This document shows positions 31,784 to 39,307 of a DNA stretch of 52,788 nucleotides, piece after piece. Both the position numbers and the translations under genes were made by a program. Below the pieces are notes generated by a model that worked only from the letters and a program-made list of their open reading frames with translations, had not been told where the DNA came from and searched no databases. Source of the DNA: a virus. The DNA is taken from positions 1-52,788 of the IMG/VR virus record IMGVR_UViG_3300030061_000976. One strand, written 5' to 3'. Positions within the stretch are counted from its first letter, which is position 1; each line of letters begins with the position of its first letter.

Positions 31784-32164
31784 TTAAGAGTGGAGCAACA
31801 TATCATCATCTGTTGCGGTGTAAGGAATATTTTTCCTCACATGAAGGTCCGCTTGATCTCTAGTCATTTGATTACGGCCTTCAAGAGTTTGTGGATAACC
31901 GCGTTTTTTGAGGATTTTGCAAGCGTTGGGGGAAACGTAACCCTTGCTTTCAAGAATCTTCAAAGGTGCGTAAGAACATGAAATAGAATTTTGACTGCCA
32001 AGTAAGTCAAAGTATTCCTCAACGGTGAAGTTCTCACGAAGGAACTTCTTGAAGGCAACCACGCCGCCGTTTTTGAATCGAGCAACGAAGCGGCGGTCAA
32101 TGCCTTCACCGTAATGAAGGTACATTCCACTGTAGTCAAAATTTTTGTTTACGAATTTAGTCAT
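31784..32164 (-). CDS. Conserved phage hypothetical protein (moron)
   Basis: 126 residues on the strand opposite the structural genes, with its own repressible promoter (32198-32226) and leader. The sequence FVARFKNGGVVAFKKFLREN, then FTVEEYFDLLG, and a GYPQT ending form a pattern I have seen in many tailed phages and plasmids, function unknown. It is expressed like an early gene despite its place inside the head operon. Confidence 0.6.
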   Translation of the reverse strand: MTKFVNKNFDYSGMYLHYGEGIDRRFVARFKNGGVVAFKKFLRENFTVEEYFDLLGSQNSISCSYAPLKILESKGYVSPNACKILKKRGYPQTLEGRNQMTRDQADLHVRKNIPYTATDDDMLLHS

Positions 32165-32197
32165 TGGTTTCTCCTGTGTGTGTGTGCTTACTCATCT

Positions 32198-32226
32198 AAT
32201 ATAGGAAATGCTGGACATGGTGTCAA
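32198..32226 (-). promoter_or_regulatory. Sigma70-type promoter with GACA-N3-TGTC operator
   Basis: Minus strand: -35 TTGACA at 32226-32221, 17-base spacer, -10 TATATT at 32203-32198. The palindrome GACACCATGTC overlaps the -35 and equals the one at the amidoligase promoter. It drives the gene ending at 31784. Confidence 0.82.
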
Positions 32227-32247
32227 CTATTTATTATGATTTTAGGC

Positions 32248-32275
32248 AAAAAAAATCGCCACCCGAAAGTGGCGA
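32248..32275 (-). terminator. Intrinsic terminator for the 32310-32627 gene
   Basis: Arms TCGCCAC and GTGGCGA (7 bp) around a 6-base loop, followed on the minus strand by eight T residues. It separates two minus-strand moron genes. The stem also lies in the path of plus-strand structural transcription, where it lacks a U-run. Confidence 0.85.
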
Positions 32276-32309
32276 AGTTTCAACAGGGAGGAGTAGTCAG
32301 AAACGCATT

Positions 32310-32627
32310 TTACGAAACCCTGTTCCAGTTAGCAAGGGCTTGCACCTGTGTAAGGTAATCAGACAGCGCATCACAGCCCTCTAGGTTGTGCGCCCCAACA
32401 TACCAATCATATTGCCCTTTGGGGGTGGAGTCCTGATGGCGGTCATATACGCAGACCGTGTGCAGAGTATCGTAATCATCTTCAATCTCTACACGCCACT
32501 CAACAGTGGAGCCATCAAGCCCTTCGGTTATTGGCTCGCCTAGCGCATCGACTAGGTCATAGTAGGTGGAAGCGATACGCCCCTTTAGGGACGTACCAGC
32601 CACATCATCAATTTGCTCAATATGCAT
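32310..32627 (-). CDS. Conserved phage hypothetical protein (moron)
   Basis: 105 residues. The pattern RIASTYYDLVDALGEP, then TVEWRVEIED, and DWYVGAHNLEGCDALSDYL is a small alpha/beta family frequent in marine phages and bacteria. It is not characterised. Its ribosome-binding site CAGGAGAAGGAGATG is strong, and a clear terminator follows. It is probably transcribed from the promoter at 32900-32928 together with the next gene. Confidence 0.6.
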   Translation of the reverse strand: MHIEQIDDVAGTSLKGRIASTYYDLVDALGEPITEGLDGSTVEWRVEIEDDYDTLHTVCVYDRHQDSTPKGQYDWYVGAHNLEGCDALSDYLTQVQALANWNRVS

Positions 32628-32653
32628 AGGTCACCATCTCCTTCTCCTGTTAA

Positions 32654-32869
32654 TTATTTAGCTGATTTAGCCAATTCATTATATTTAAGATAGGTGTTTA
32701 GCAGCTTCATGTACCGCTTGTATTCTGCGCTGTCGCGACCGGCTCGTTTTGCGCGGCGCTCAAGGCCAATGGCAATCTTTAGATATCCGTTGGCTTTGCC
32801 GCTGTAGTAGTGGACGGGGCGCCGGTTAGCGGGTGCCGGTTCAATCTGATATCCGTTGTATGTGGTCAT
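32654..32869 (-). CDS. Small basic hypothetical protein (moron)
   Basis: 71 residues from ATG 32869, chosen because CACACAGGAGAAACCG sits just upstream; a longer frame exists to 32920 but crosses the promoter. The C-terminal half is a basic helical segment (GLERRAKRAGRDSAEYKRYM). No known family. It is first behind a repressible promoter. Confidence 0.6.
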   Translation of the reverse strand: MTTYNGYQIEPAPANRRPVHYYSGKANGYLKIAIGLERRAKRAGRDSAEYKRYMKLLNTYLKYNELAKSAK

Positions 32870-32899
32870 CGGTTTCTCCTGTGTGTTTGCTACCCATAA

Positions 32900-32928
32900 G
32901 ATATAGCAAATAACGGACACCTTGTCAA
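32900..32928 (-). promoter_or_regulatory. Sigma70-type promoter with GACA-N3-TGTC operator
   Basis: Minus strand: -35 TTGACA at 32928-32923, 17-base spacer, -10 TATATC at 32905-32900. The palindrome GACAAGGTGTC overlaps the -35. It drives the morons at 32654-32869 and probably 32310-32627. Confidence 0.8.
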
Positions 32929-32992
32929 CTATTATTTTTACAGGGTATAAAAAACTTTACACTAAAGATGTACAGCTACATTTTTTAGGCTG

Positions 32993-33020
32993 TTGACAGG
33001 ATATGATCTAATGATAGACT
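32993..33020 (+). promoter_or_regulatory. Late promoter for protease and capsid genes
   Basis: Plus strand: -35 TTGACA at 32993-32998, 16-base spacer, -10 TAGACT at 33015-33020, 25 bases before the prohead protease start. The shared operator is absent. It restarts structural transcription after the moron island. Confidence 0.55.
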
Positions 33021-33044
33021 GTTGACTGTCTAAAGGACTGTTGT

Positions 33045-33911
33045 ATGCCGATTTTGAAGCCATCTCCCGGTGAGGGTGAACAGGATTTTATGAGTCGTTG
33101 TATGGGCGATGATAAAATGGCCTCAGAGTTTCCAAGCAGGAACCAACGAGCGGCAGTGTGTTCTTCCAGCTATCAAGAGGGTTCAAAAATGTCCGATGAG
33201 GTCATTGAGTCAGTGGAAACTGATGAGGTTGTTGGTGAATTTGAAAGCAAGTTCATTCAATTTGATCTGAAGGCGTACAATGATGAAGATGACGAAGAGA
33301 AGGGCGGCTTCTCTGGATACGGATCAATTTTTGGAAATAAAGATTTAGGCAATGATGTTGTAGAGGCGGGAGCCTTTGCTAAGTCATTACGGCGGCGTAA
33401 GCCCAAGGAAGTCAAACTTCTTTGGCAGCACAAGCAGGATATGCCGATAGGCGTATTCGATACAATTTCAGAGGACGGAGATGGACTTGCGGTTAAGGGC
33501 CGCTTGGCTCTCGGTACTCAACAGGGCCGTGAGGCTTATGAGCTAATGAAGATGGGCGCACTTGATGGCCTATCTATCGGTTACAGGGCTGACCCCAACA
33601 AGCAGGAATACGATAGCCGTCGTAGGCGTCGTATGCTTAAAGAGGTTGACCTTATGGAGATTAGTCTAGTCACCTTCCCAATGAACCCTAAAGCTAGGGT
33701 TTCAGCGGTTAAGGGCGAAGATTGGACTATTCGCGAATGGGAGGGTTTCCTTCGGGATGAAGGCAACTTGAGCCGTTCAGATTCTAAGGCTTGTGCGAAA
33801 GCAATCATTACCACAATCACACAACAGCGGGATGCTGGTGGAAGTGACACAGAGATTGTTTCCCTTTTGGGAGGTCTCGCAAGCATCATTCAACCCACAT
33901 CTTCTGATTAA
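33045..33911 (+). CDS. Prohead maturation protease (HK97 gp4-like, U35)
   Basis: 288 residues. The first 50 residues are a separate small module (KPSPGEGEQDFMSRCMGD, then EFPSRNQRAAVCSSSY) often found on phage head proteins. The protease core has KLLWQHKQDMPIG with catalytic H129 and GALDGLSIGYRA with S177, then the LMEISLVTFPMNP motif. It cleaves the N-terminal delta domain of the capsid protein during head maturation. It lies immediately upstream of the major capsid gene, as in HK97 and GTA clusters. Confidence 0.9.
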   Translation: MPILKPSPGEGEQDFMSRCMGDDKMASEFPSRNQRAAVCSSSYQEGSKMSDEVIESVETDEVVGEFESKFIQFDLKAYNDEDDEEKGGFSGYGSIFGNKDLGNDVVEAGAFAKSLRRRKPKEVKLLWQHKQDMPIGVFDTISEDGDGLAVKGRLALGTQQGREAYELMKMGALDGLSIGYRADPNKQEYDSRRRRRMLKEVDLMEISLVTFPMNPKARVSAVKGEDWTIREWEGFLRDEGNLSRSDSKACAKAIITTITQQRDAGGSDTEIVSLLGGLASIIQPTSSD

Positions 33912-33922
33912 AGGAGGACAAA

Positions 33923-35146
33923 ATGTCCGATGCTACAGAAGTCCGGGAGGCTGTTGAGTCAATTGGTAAGGCATTTGAAGAGTTCAAATCCACCAACGAC
34001 GAGCGCCTCGCCGGTATTGAGAAGAAGGGTGCTTCTGATACGCTAGTTGATGAAAAGCTAGATCGTATTGAGAAGTCACTTGATTCGCTGGAAGATATGA
34101 ACCAGCGTCTTACTAAAGCGGCTCTTGCTGCTGACACCGTTTCCGAGCGTGTTGACGAAATGGAAACTGCACTCAAGCGTCCAGAGGTCGGTCTTGAATC
34201 CAAGGCGATTGATCAGCGCATGGCTGCTTATGACACCTATCTCCGTAAGGGCAAAGATGCTCTTGATGAGATGGAAGTCAAAGTGCTTACCGTATCCAAT
34301 GATACGGGCGGCGGCTACCTTGCTCCTCCTGAGTATGTGGCAGAAATCGTTAAGAAGGTTACGGAAATCTCCCCTGTTCGCTCAGCGGCCCGTATTCGTC
34401 AGACTTCTGCTCGTAGTGTCCAAGTTCCTAGTCGCACAGGGCAGTTCGCTGCCCAGTGGGTTGCAGAAGTTGGTACTCGCTCAGAAACCACGGGTCTCAC
34501 CTATGGAATGGAAGAAATCAGCGCACACGAACAGTATGCACTGGTGGATATCTCTGAGCAGGAAGTAGAAGATTCTGCGTTCAACATGGAATCGGAACTT
34601 TCCACGGAGTTTGCCGAGCAGTTTGCTAAAGCTGAAGGCACTGCCTTTGTCAATGGTACCGCTGCAGGTCAGCCTGAAGGCTTCATGGTCAACGCTTCGG
34701 TTGCAGAGACCAATTCTGGAAACGGAACGGCATTACTTGCAAACGGCCTAATTGACCTGTATTCCGGAGTCAAAACAGAATATGCCCGCAACGGCATCTT
34801 TATGTTTAATCGCTCGACTCTTGGCGCAATCCGTAAGCTGGTAGACTCAAATGGTTCCTATGTGTTCCAAGCCGGGTTTAGCTTGCAAGCGGGCGTCCCT
34901 AATACGATCTTGGGACAGCCTTATGTCGAGGCACCGGACATGGCCGACGTTGGTGCGGGCGCTTTTCCCGTAGCTTTCGGTGATTTCAACCGAGCCTACA
35001 TGATTATTGACCGTATTCAGCTTGCAATTCTGCGTGATCCTTTCACTCAGGCTACAAGCGGAACGATTCGCTACATTGCGCGTCGTCGGGTCGGTGGTCA
35101 AGTCGTGCTTGCGGAAGCTATCCGTAAGCAAAAAGTCTCAGCATAA
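33923..35146 (+). CDS. Major capsid protein, HK97 fold
   Basis: 407 residues. The first 100 residues are a charged coiled coil (for example EKLDRIEKSLDSLEDMNQRL), the scaffolding delta domain. The mature part opens near residue 125 with TVSNDTGGGYLAPPEYVAEI and continues with the typical SARSVQVPSRTG and FVNGTAAGQPEGF blocks. It ends with DRIQLAILRDPFTQATSG and a final basic strand. It forms the icosahedral shell after cleavage by the upstream protease. A good GGAGGACAAA site precedes the start. Confidence 0.93.
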   Translation: MSDATEVREAVESIGKAFEEFKSTNDERLAGIEKKGASDTLVDEKLDRIEKSLDSLEDMNQRLTKAALAADTVSERVDEMETALKRPEVGLESKAIDQRMAAYDTYLRKGKDALDEMEVKVLTVSNDTGGGYLAPPEYVAEIVKKVTEISPVRSAARIRQTSARSVQVPSRTGQFAAQWVAEVGTRSETTGLTYGMEEISAHEQYALVDISEQEVEDSAFNMESELSTEFAEQFAKAEGTAFVNGTAAGQPEGFMVNASVAETNSGNGTALLANGLIDLYSGVKTEYARNGIFMFNRSTLGAIRKLVDSNGSYVFQAGFSLQAGVPNTILGQPYVEAPDMADVGAGAFPVAFGDFNRAYMIIDRIQLAILRDPFTQATSGTIRYIARRRVGGQVVLAEAIRKQKVSA

Positions 35147-35160
35147 GGAGGGCTTAGAAA

Positions 35161-35622
35161 ATGACCTATGATCTAGCTAATAGCCTTTCAGCAACTCAGT
35201 TGCTTGATCCGGCTACGAGTACGGCAACAGTGACAAGTGCAACGCTTGATCGAAACTTCACTATTGGGGCAGCAATGTTGATGCTCACGATGGGTGAAAG
35301 TGGAGACACGCTTTCCAGTTCCGTCAAATGGGATATCTCTATTCAGGATTCCCCAGATGACTCAACTTGGACAAACGTGACAAGCTCCTCGCGTGTGTCA
35401 TATGCCGCTGTAGATTCCAGTGGAATTTACGCTACTGTTGATGCTGCCGCTGAAGATGACGCTGTTTACCCGATTGGGTACACGGGGCCAGAGCGGTATG
35501 TTCGTATTGTCTGCACGAAAACAGGCACTCACAGCAACGGAACGCCGATTGGCATTCTTGCGTTGACGAACAACATCCACAAGCCTAGCGGAAGTTCTGA
35601 TAACGGAACATCCACTGGTTAA
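35161..35622 (+). CDS. Probable capsid-associated (decoration-like) protein
   Basis: 153 residues directly after the capsid gene, with an AAGGAGGGCTTAG site. It is beta-rich (SATLDRNFTIGAAMLMLTMG, VKWDISIQDSPDDS, GPERYVRIVCTKTG), with repeated Thr/Ser stretches and a flexible Gly/Ser end. Proteins in this position with such composition are often decoration or fibre-like head proteins. An Ig-like or jelly-roll fold is plausible. A terminator-like hairpin follows, suggesting high, separately tuned expression of capsid plus this gene. Confidence 0.55.
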   Translation: MTYDLANSLSATQLLDPATSTATVTSATLDRNFTIGAAMLMLTMGESGDTLSSSVKWDISIQDSPDDSTWTNVTSSSRVSYAAVDSSGIYATVDAAAEDDAVYPIGYTGPERYVRIVCTKTGTHSNGTPIGILALTNNIHKPSGSSDNGTSTG

Positions 35623-35629
35623 ATAGGTT

Positions 35630-35666
35630 GGGGGCGGGTTAACGCTCGTCCCCTTCTTTATTTATT
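35630..35666 (+). terminator. Hairpin after the capsid gene pair, intrinsic terminator or attenuator
   Basis: GGGGGCGGG and GCTCGTCCCC (35630-35638 with 35644-35653) form a 9-bp stem with two G-U pairs, followed by TTCTTTATTTATT. It would reduce transcription into the connector and tail genes relative to the capsid. Confidence 0.75.
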
Positions 35667-35678
35667 GGGAGATTTAAG

Positions 35679-35888
35679 ATGAAGATTGTAATGAAGCAAT
35701 CGACTAGAGGTTCCTCAAACCTTCACGGCACAGAGACCATGATGTATGAGGCGGCAGTTGAGTATGATATGTCTGCGCCTTGGCAAGCTGAGATCGGTCA
35801 GGTTTTTATTGATAATGATCTAGCGGACTCTGTTTCTGAAAAGAAAAAAGTTGCGCCTAAGAAACGCACCGCTAAGAAGTCAGATTGA
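35679..35888 (+). CDS. Small hypothetical structural protein
   Basis: 69 residues with a GGGAGATTTAAG site. The body is a short beta-rich stretch (ETMMYEAAVEYDMSAPWQAE) and the C-terminal 20 residues are Lys-rich (KKKVAPKKRTAKK). No known family. Small proteins with a Lys-rich end at this position occur in many siphovirus head operons. Confidence 0.55.
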   Translation: MKIVMKQSTRGSSNLHGTETMMYEAAVEYDMSAPWQAEIGQVFIDNDLADSVSEKKKVAPKKRTAKKSD

Positions 35889-35897
35889 TAACGTTCT

Positions 35898-36560
35898 ATG
35901 TCAGGGGTTACTGTCCACACAGCGGAAACGGCTGATCTTATCTCTTTAAATGAGGTAAAGGATCAGCTACGCATCGCAAATAGCGATAGCACCCACAATA
36001 CTATTTTGGGCGTTTGTCAATCAGCGGCCACTGAGATCGCAAAAAACTATTTGCAGCGGTCTCTCGTCAACCGGACGCTTATTCTGTTTCTTGATAATAT
36101 ACCCTATGCTGATGATGTGCTGCCTGATATTGAAGGCATTACAACCGGGCCTTATCTTACTTACCGAAAGAGAGAGGTAAGGCTTCCATTCTCTCCGCTT
36201 GGCAGTGTATCTCACGTTAAGACTTACGATGATGATGATACCGCTTCAACGCTGGCCACATCTAAATACTATGTGGATACAGCGGGAGATATGGGCCGTG
36301 TGGTACTTAGAACAGGCGAGACTTGGCCCGACATGCTTCGAGTGGCCAATGCCCTTGAAATCAAGTATGTGGCCGGTTATGGCAGTGCAGCAAGTTCTGT
36401 TCCTGACCCAATACGTCAAGGCGCACTTGTTATGGCGGCTCACTTGTTTGAAAATCCAGACTTGGTAGTGAAAGGGGAGGGCGTGGCCATTGTGCCATCC
36501 CTTGTTGCAGCTTGCTGGAATCCATATAGGATTTCGCGCTTTGGGGTGGGGTATGGCTGA
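35898..36560 (+). CDS. Head-tail connector protein (gp6-like / phiE125 gp8 family)
   Basis: 220 residues. The helical opening SLNEVKDQLRIANSDSTHN and the following helix are the signature of gp6-like adaptors that bind beneath the portal ring. The middle LPFSPLGSVSHVKTYDDD and the end PIRQGALVMAAHLFENPD also match the family. It is the first of four connector genes in the standard siphovirus order. Its stop (TGATGG) overlaps the start of the next gene. Confidence 0.85.
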   Translation: MSGVTVHTAETADLISLNEVKDQLRIANSDSTHNTILGVCQSAATEIAKNYLQRSLVNRTLILFLDNIPYADDVLPDIEGITTGPYLTYRKREVRLPFSPLGSVSHVKTYDDDDTASTLATSKYYVDTAGDMGRVVLRTGETWPDMLRVANALEIKYVAGYGSAASSVPDPIRQGALVMAAHLFENPDLVVKGEGVAIVPSLVAACWNPYRISRFGVGYG

Positions 36561-36934
36561 TGGCAAAGACACCCTATGCCGGCAACTTACGTCATTCGGT
36601 AAATCTACAGTCGCGAAGTGCTAGTACGGATACGGGCGGCGGGTTCACATCAAGCTGGTCTACAACTAGGTCCGTTTTTGCTGATATTGTTCCTGTTTCC
36701 GGTAATCAGTCTTTTTCTGATGGCGCTACTAGGCACGATATCACTCATGATGTTTATATACGTTATTATGCGAACCTCAACTTCAGCGCTGGCGGCGCTA
36801 AGATGCGCTTGCAGTGGAATGACTCAGGTACAACGCGCACATTTTCCATAAGATCAGTGCTAAACATGGGAACGCGAGACAGGTTCCTACAGTTGCGATG
36901 CACGGAGGGTGGGATCAATGACGCTACGGCTTAA
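36560..36934 (+). CDS. Head closure protein (head-tail adaptor, gp16-like)
   Basis: 124 residues. The sequence NLRHSVNLQSRSASTDTGGG, then SWSTTRSVFADIVPVSGNQS, and a final FSIRSVLNMGTRDRFLQLRC strand fit the Phage_H_T_join family, whose beta-barrel seals the head after packaging. It overlaps the next gene by 17 bases. Confidence 0.8.
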   Translation: MAKTPYAGNLRHSVNLQSRSASTDTGGGFTSSWSTTRSVFADIVPVSGNQSFSDGATRHDITHDVYIRYYANLNFSAGGAKMRLQWNDSGTTRTFSIRSVLNMGTRDRFLQLRCTEGGINDATA

Positions 36935-37358
36935 AGTGGTTAATAAGGCGGATTTTGACGCTTCACTTGAGAGGCAATCAAGGGCAGTTCTAAATAATCT
37001 TAAGGCAGCGGTTCGAGTTGCGGGTAACGAAACGCGCAATGAAGCTATAACAAGCATATTGCAGAATCCTCGTTCTGGTCCGCAATCAACACGATATAAC
37101 CCCAAAAGAACCATCAATGTTTCGGCTCCCGGTGATGCGCCAGCGGGTGATACGGGGTTCTTGGCTAATAACATACACCTAGTCTTTGATGGGGATGCTA
37201 TGGGCGCTGATGTGGAGAGCAGGGCTGATTATTCCGCTGCATTAGAGTTCGGCACTCGTAATATGGCAGCTAGACCTTTCCTACAGCCCGCCCTTGAACA
37301 GGGCAGGGCTAAATATAAACGCTTGTTCTCTAAGGCCGTGAAAGATGGGATCAAATGA
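36918..37358 (+). CDS. HK97 gp10-like tail completion protein
   Basis: 146 residues from ATG 36918 with GGAGG at the ideal distance; a GTG three codons upstream is less likely. The middle (STRYNPKRTINVSAPGDAPA, then DTGFLANNIHL) and the end ALEFGTRNMAARPFLQPALE are the HK97 gp10 signature. It joins the head-tail interface. Confidence 0.85.
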   Translation: MTLRLKVVNKADFDASLERQSRAVLNNLKAAVRVAGNETRNEAITSILQNPRSGPQSTRYNPKRTINVSAPGDAPAGDTGFLANNIHLVFDGDAMGADVESRADYSAALEFGTRNMAARPFLQPALEQGRAKYKRLFSKAVKDGIK

Positions 37359-37852
37359 CTGATAAGCAAGACCCCCGTATGGGTGAGGGGCGCGATGTGT
37401 TCCGTTCCGTCTCTGGTGCATTGCGTAGGGCTGATCAGCTTGGTTGTGACGGCACACATACGCTTAAAACCCCTGACGGCAACTACTATATGCCGTGTTC
37501 AAGCCATTCTATATATCTTAGGGCCACCGGGCAGTCCAAGGCGGTGAGTGCGCGGGTTGAGTCGGCTCTTAAAGAAAAAATGAAAGAGCATAATGATGAA
37601 CACGGAGACAAAACGGGTAAACGTGTCAACATGCGTAGTCTGCGGGCAGTCTTTGAGCGCGGCGTCGGTGCTTACAGGACAAACCCTGAAAGTGTACGCA
37701 GAAATGTAAGCGGGCCTGATCAATGGGCTTATGCGAGGGTAAACGCATTTCTGTACGCCGTGCGAAACAACAGATATCGCAGTGGGCAGTTTGATAGAGA
37801 TTTATTGCCGAAAGATCACCCGCTGTATCGCGCTAAAGGTAAAGAGGATTAA
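37355..37852 (+). CDS. Accessory structural protein sharing the portal's Cys/His module
   Basis: 165 residues. Residues 29-56 repeat the Cys/His module of the portal extension (C31, H35, C48, H51 with the same 17-residue cysteine spacing). The second half has SLRAVFERGVGAY and GPDQWAYARVNAFLYAVRNN, a motif seen as a fused domain on many phage structural proteins and ending in DLLPKDHPL. It is inserted between two conserved tail-completion genes where most siphoviruses have none. The role is unknown. Confidence 0.65.
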   Translation: MTDKQDPRMGEGRDVFRSVSGALRRADQLGCDGTHTLKTPDGNYYMPCSSHSIYLRATGQSKAVSARVESALKEKMKEHNDEHGDKTGKRVNMRSLRAVFERGVGAYRTNPESVRRNVSGPDQWAYARVNAFLYAVRNNRYRSGQFDRDLLPKDHPLYRAKGKED

Positions 37853-38254
37853 ATGGCCCTGCATGGCTTCACCTTACAAGAGGCACTGTATAGCCGCCTA
37901 AATGGTGATAGTGCGCTTGGAGACTTAGTTACGGGCGTTTATGACGCGGTTCCTGACGACACTGCCCTGCCTGTTGTAGTGATAGGGCCGACAACTACAT
38001 CTGACGATGGTTCTAAGACCCTTGATGCAAGGGATTATATATTCAACGTGGATGTATATTCTGATTACAGGGGCATGAAAGAGACTAAAAATATAGCTGC
38101 AAGAATATATACGCTGCTCCACGAACATGGCCTTTCCGTTAGCGGAGCAAACCTGATAGACTTGCGGTGTGAATTTTCCAGCGAGGTGCTGGAGAATGAT
38201 GGCGTAACCCGCCACGGTGTAATGCGCTTTCGGGCGTTTATCACAGACAGCTAG
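37853..38254 (+). CDS. Tail terminator protein (DUF3168)
   Basis: 133 residues. The opening TLQEALYSRLNGDSALGDLV, then VFDAVPDD-like VYDAVPDDTALP and the GPTTTSDD segment match DUF3168, the tail terminator/completion family that caps the tail tube at the head end. It directly precedes the tail tube gene, as expected. Confidence 0.88.
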   Translation: MALHGFTLQEALYSRLNGDSALGDLVTGVYDAVPDDTALPVVVIGPTTTSDDGSKTLDARDYIFNVDVYSDYRGMKETKNIAARIYTLLHEHGLSVSGANLIDLRCEFSSEVLENDGVTRHGVMRFRAFITDS

Positions 38255-38268
38255 AAGGAGATAACATT

Positions 38269-38685
38269 ATGGCTGCTCAAAAGGGTCGCGCATTACTGAT
38301 GAAGATAGGAAATGCTGCCTCGCCAGAGGTATTCACTACTATCGGCGGTATGCGTTCAACCTCAATTACCCTCAATGATGAGGCGGTAGATATCACTAAC
38401 AAGGACTCTACCAATGATGCTCGAAGTTTACTGGCTGCTGCTGGTGTCAAGAGCATGTCGGTATCTGGTAACGGCGTCTTCACGGATTCCGCTTCAGAGA
38501 CGACACTATACGGGAAGTGGCATGCGGCGGCTAACGCCAATTACCAGTTTCTTGTCCCTGACCTAATCACTCTTACCGGCGCGTTTATGCTTGAGACTCT
38601 TGAGTATGCGGGCGAGTACAACGGCGAAGTGACTTACAGCTTCTCGTTCCAGAGTGCTGGCGATATTACGATAGCTACGGTGTAA
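38269..38685 (+). CDS. Major tail tube protein
   Basis: 138 residues. MAAQKGRALLMKIGN at the start, GMRSTSITLNDEAVDITNKD, and the YSFSFQSAGDITI end are typical of the GTA gp9/TP901-1-like tail tube family. It polymerises into the tube of a long non-contractile tail; no sheath gene is present, so the virion should be a siphovirus. Confidence 0.88.
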   Translation: MAAQKGRALLMKIGNAASPEVFTTIGGMRSTSITLNDEAVDITNKDSTNDARSLLAAAGVKSMSVSGNGVFTDSASETTLYGKWHAAANANYQFLVPDLITLTGAFMLETLEYAGEYNGEVTYSFSFQSAGDITIATV

Positions 38686-38686
38686 T

Positions 38687-38941
38687 ATGGCTTGGGTTGA
38701 TAAAGAAATCGCTGTCTCAGACGAGACTGTGCAAGGAAGCATAAACGCTTCCGGCGATGTAACACGGATTGAGGTGCCGTTCGATAAAGGCATTTCAGTG
38801 GGTGATAGCGTTACAGTCGATAGCAGCGAGTATAAAATTACAAATGTCATCAATGTTGGTGGCCGTGATGAAACGCTGCAATTGGAGGTAACAAATGGCA
38901 AATCCGTTTCGCGGAGAGCTTCAAGTAAGTCTGGGGGGTAA
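38687..38941 (+). CDS. Small hypothetical tail-region protein
   Basis: 84 residues, starting one base after the tube gene. It is mostly beta strands (DVTRIEVPFDKGISVGDSVT, VDSSEYKITNVINVGG) ending in a basic Ser-rich tail. It resembles a small OB-like or head-tail-joining fold. The 3' end overlaps the tail chaperone start by 47 bases. Function unknown. Confidence 0.5.
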   Translation: MAWVDKEIAVSDETVQGSINASGDVTRIEVPFDKGISVGDSVTVDSSEYKITNVINVGGRDETLQLEVTNGKSVSRRASSKSGG

Positions 38942-39266
38942 AGCCTACAAGACTAGGATGACTGTAGACGGGTGCATGCAAGCTGAATCGGCTTGCGGGA
39001 CAAGTTTGGTGCGGATAGCTACTAAACTATCAGAAGGTGATCTGACCGTCATGGACATCGCAAATGTTTTGACCCCAGCGTTTAAGGGGGGCGGTAATGA
39101 TGTTGACCAGACTAAAGTAGCTAAAATTATTTATGAGGCGGGCCTCGCGGCGGGTATGCGTGTCTGTGGGGAAATTTTAGCAAATGTTCTTATGGCTGGT
39201 AAATCAGACGATGAGGATAACGACGAAGAAGGTGTGGAAAAAAACGAACTAGAAACGACGGAATAG
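38895..39266 (+). CDS. Tail assembly chaperone (GTA-type), upstream frame
   Basis: 123 residues. The block NPFRGELQVSLGGKAYKTRM matches the GTA-type tail assembly chaperone family, with a helical middle and a very acidic end (SDDEDNDEEG). It sits between the tube and tape-measure genes, the invariant place for these chaperones. Its end contains the heptamer A-AAA-AAC at 39239-39245, at which a -1 shift would extend it through the next frame to 191 residues. Confidence 0.85.
   Translation: MANPFRGELQVSLGGKAYKTRMTVDGCMQAESACGTSLVRIATKLSEGDLTVMDIANVLTPAFKGGGNDVDQTKVAKIIYEAGLAAGMRVCGEILANVLMAGKSDDEDNDEEGVEKNELETTE
39239..39245 (+). promoter_or_regulatory. Canonical -1 ribosomal frameshift site (A AAA AAC)
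   Basis: The heptamer is in phase with the upstream frame (codons AAA and AAC). From here the -1 frame is open without any stop to the stop at 39467-39469, giving a fused product of 117 plus 74 residues. This matches the conserved frameshift of lambda G/GT and other tail chaperones. Confidence 0.82.
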
Positions 39267-39307
39267 AAGAAATCCCGTGGCGTCGTTTCGTAAGTGTAGG
39301 GATAGGA

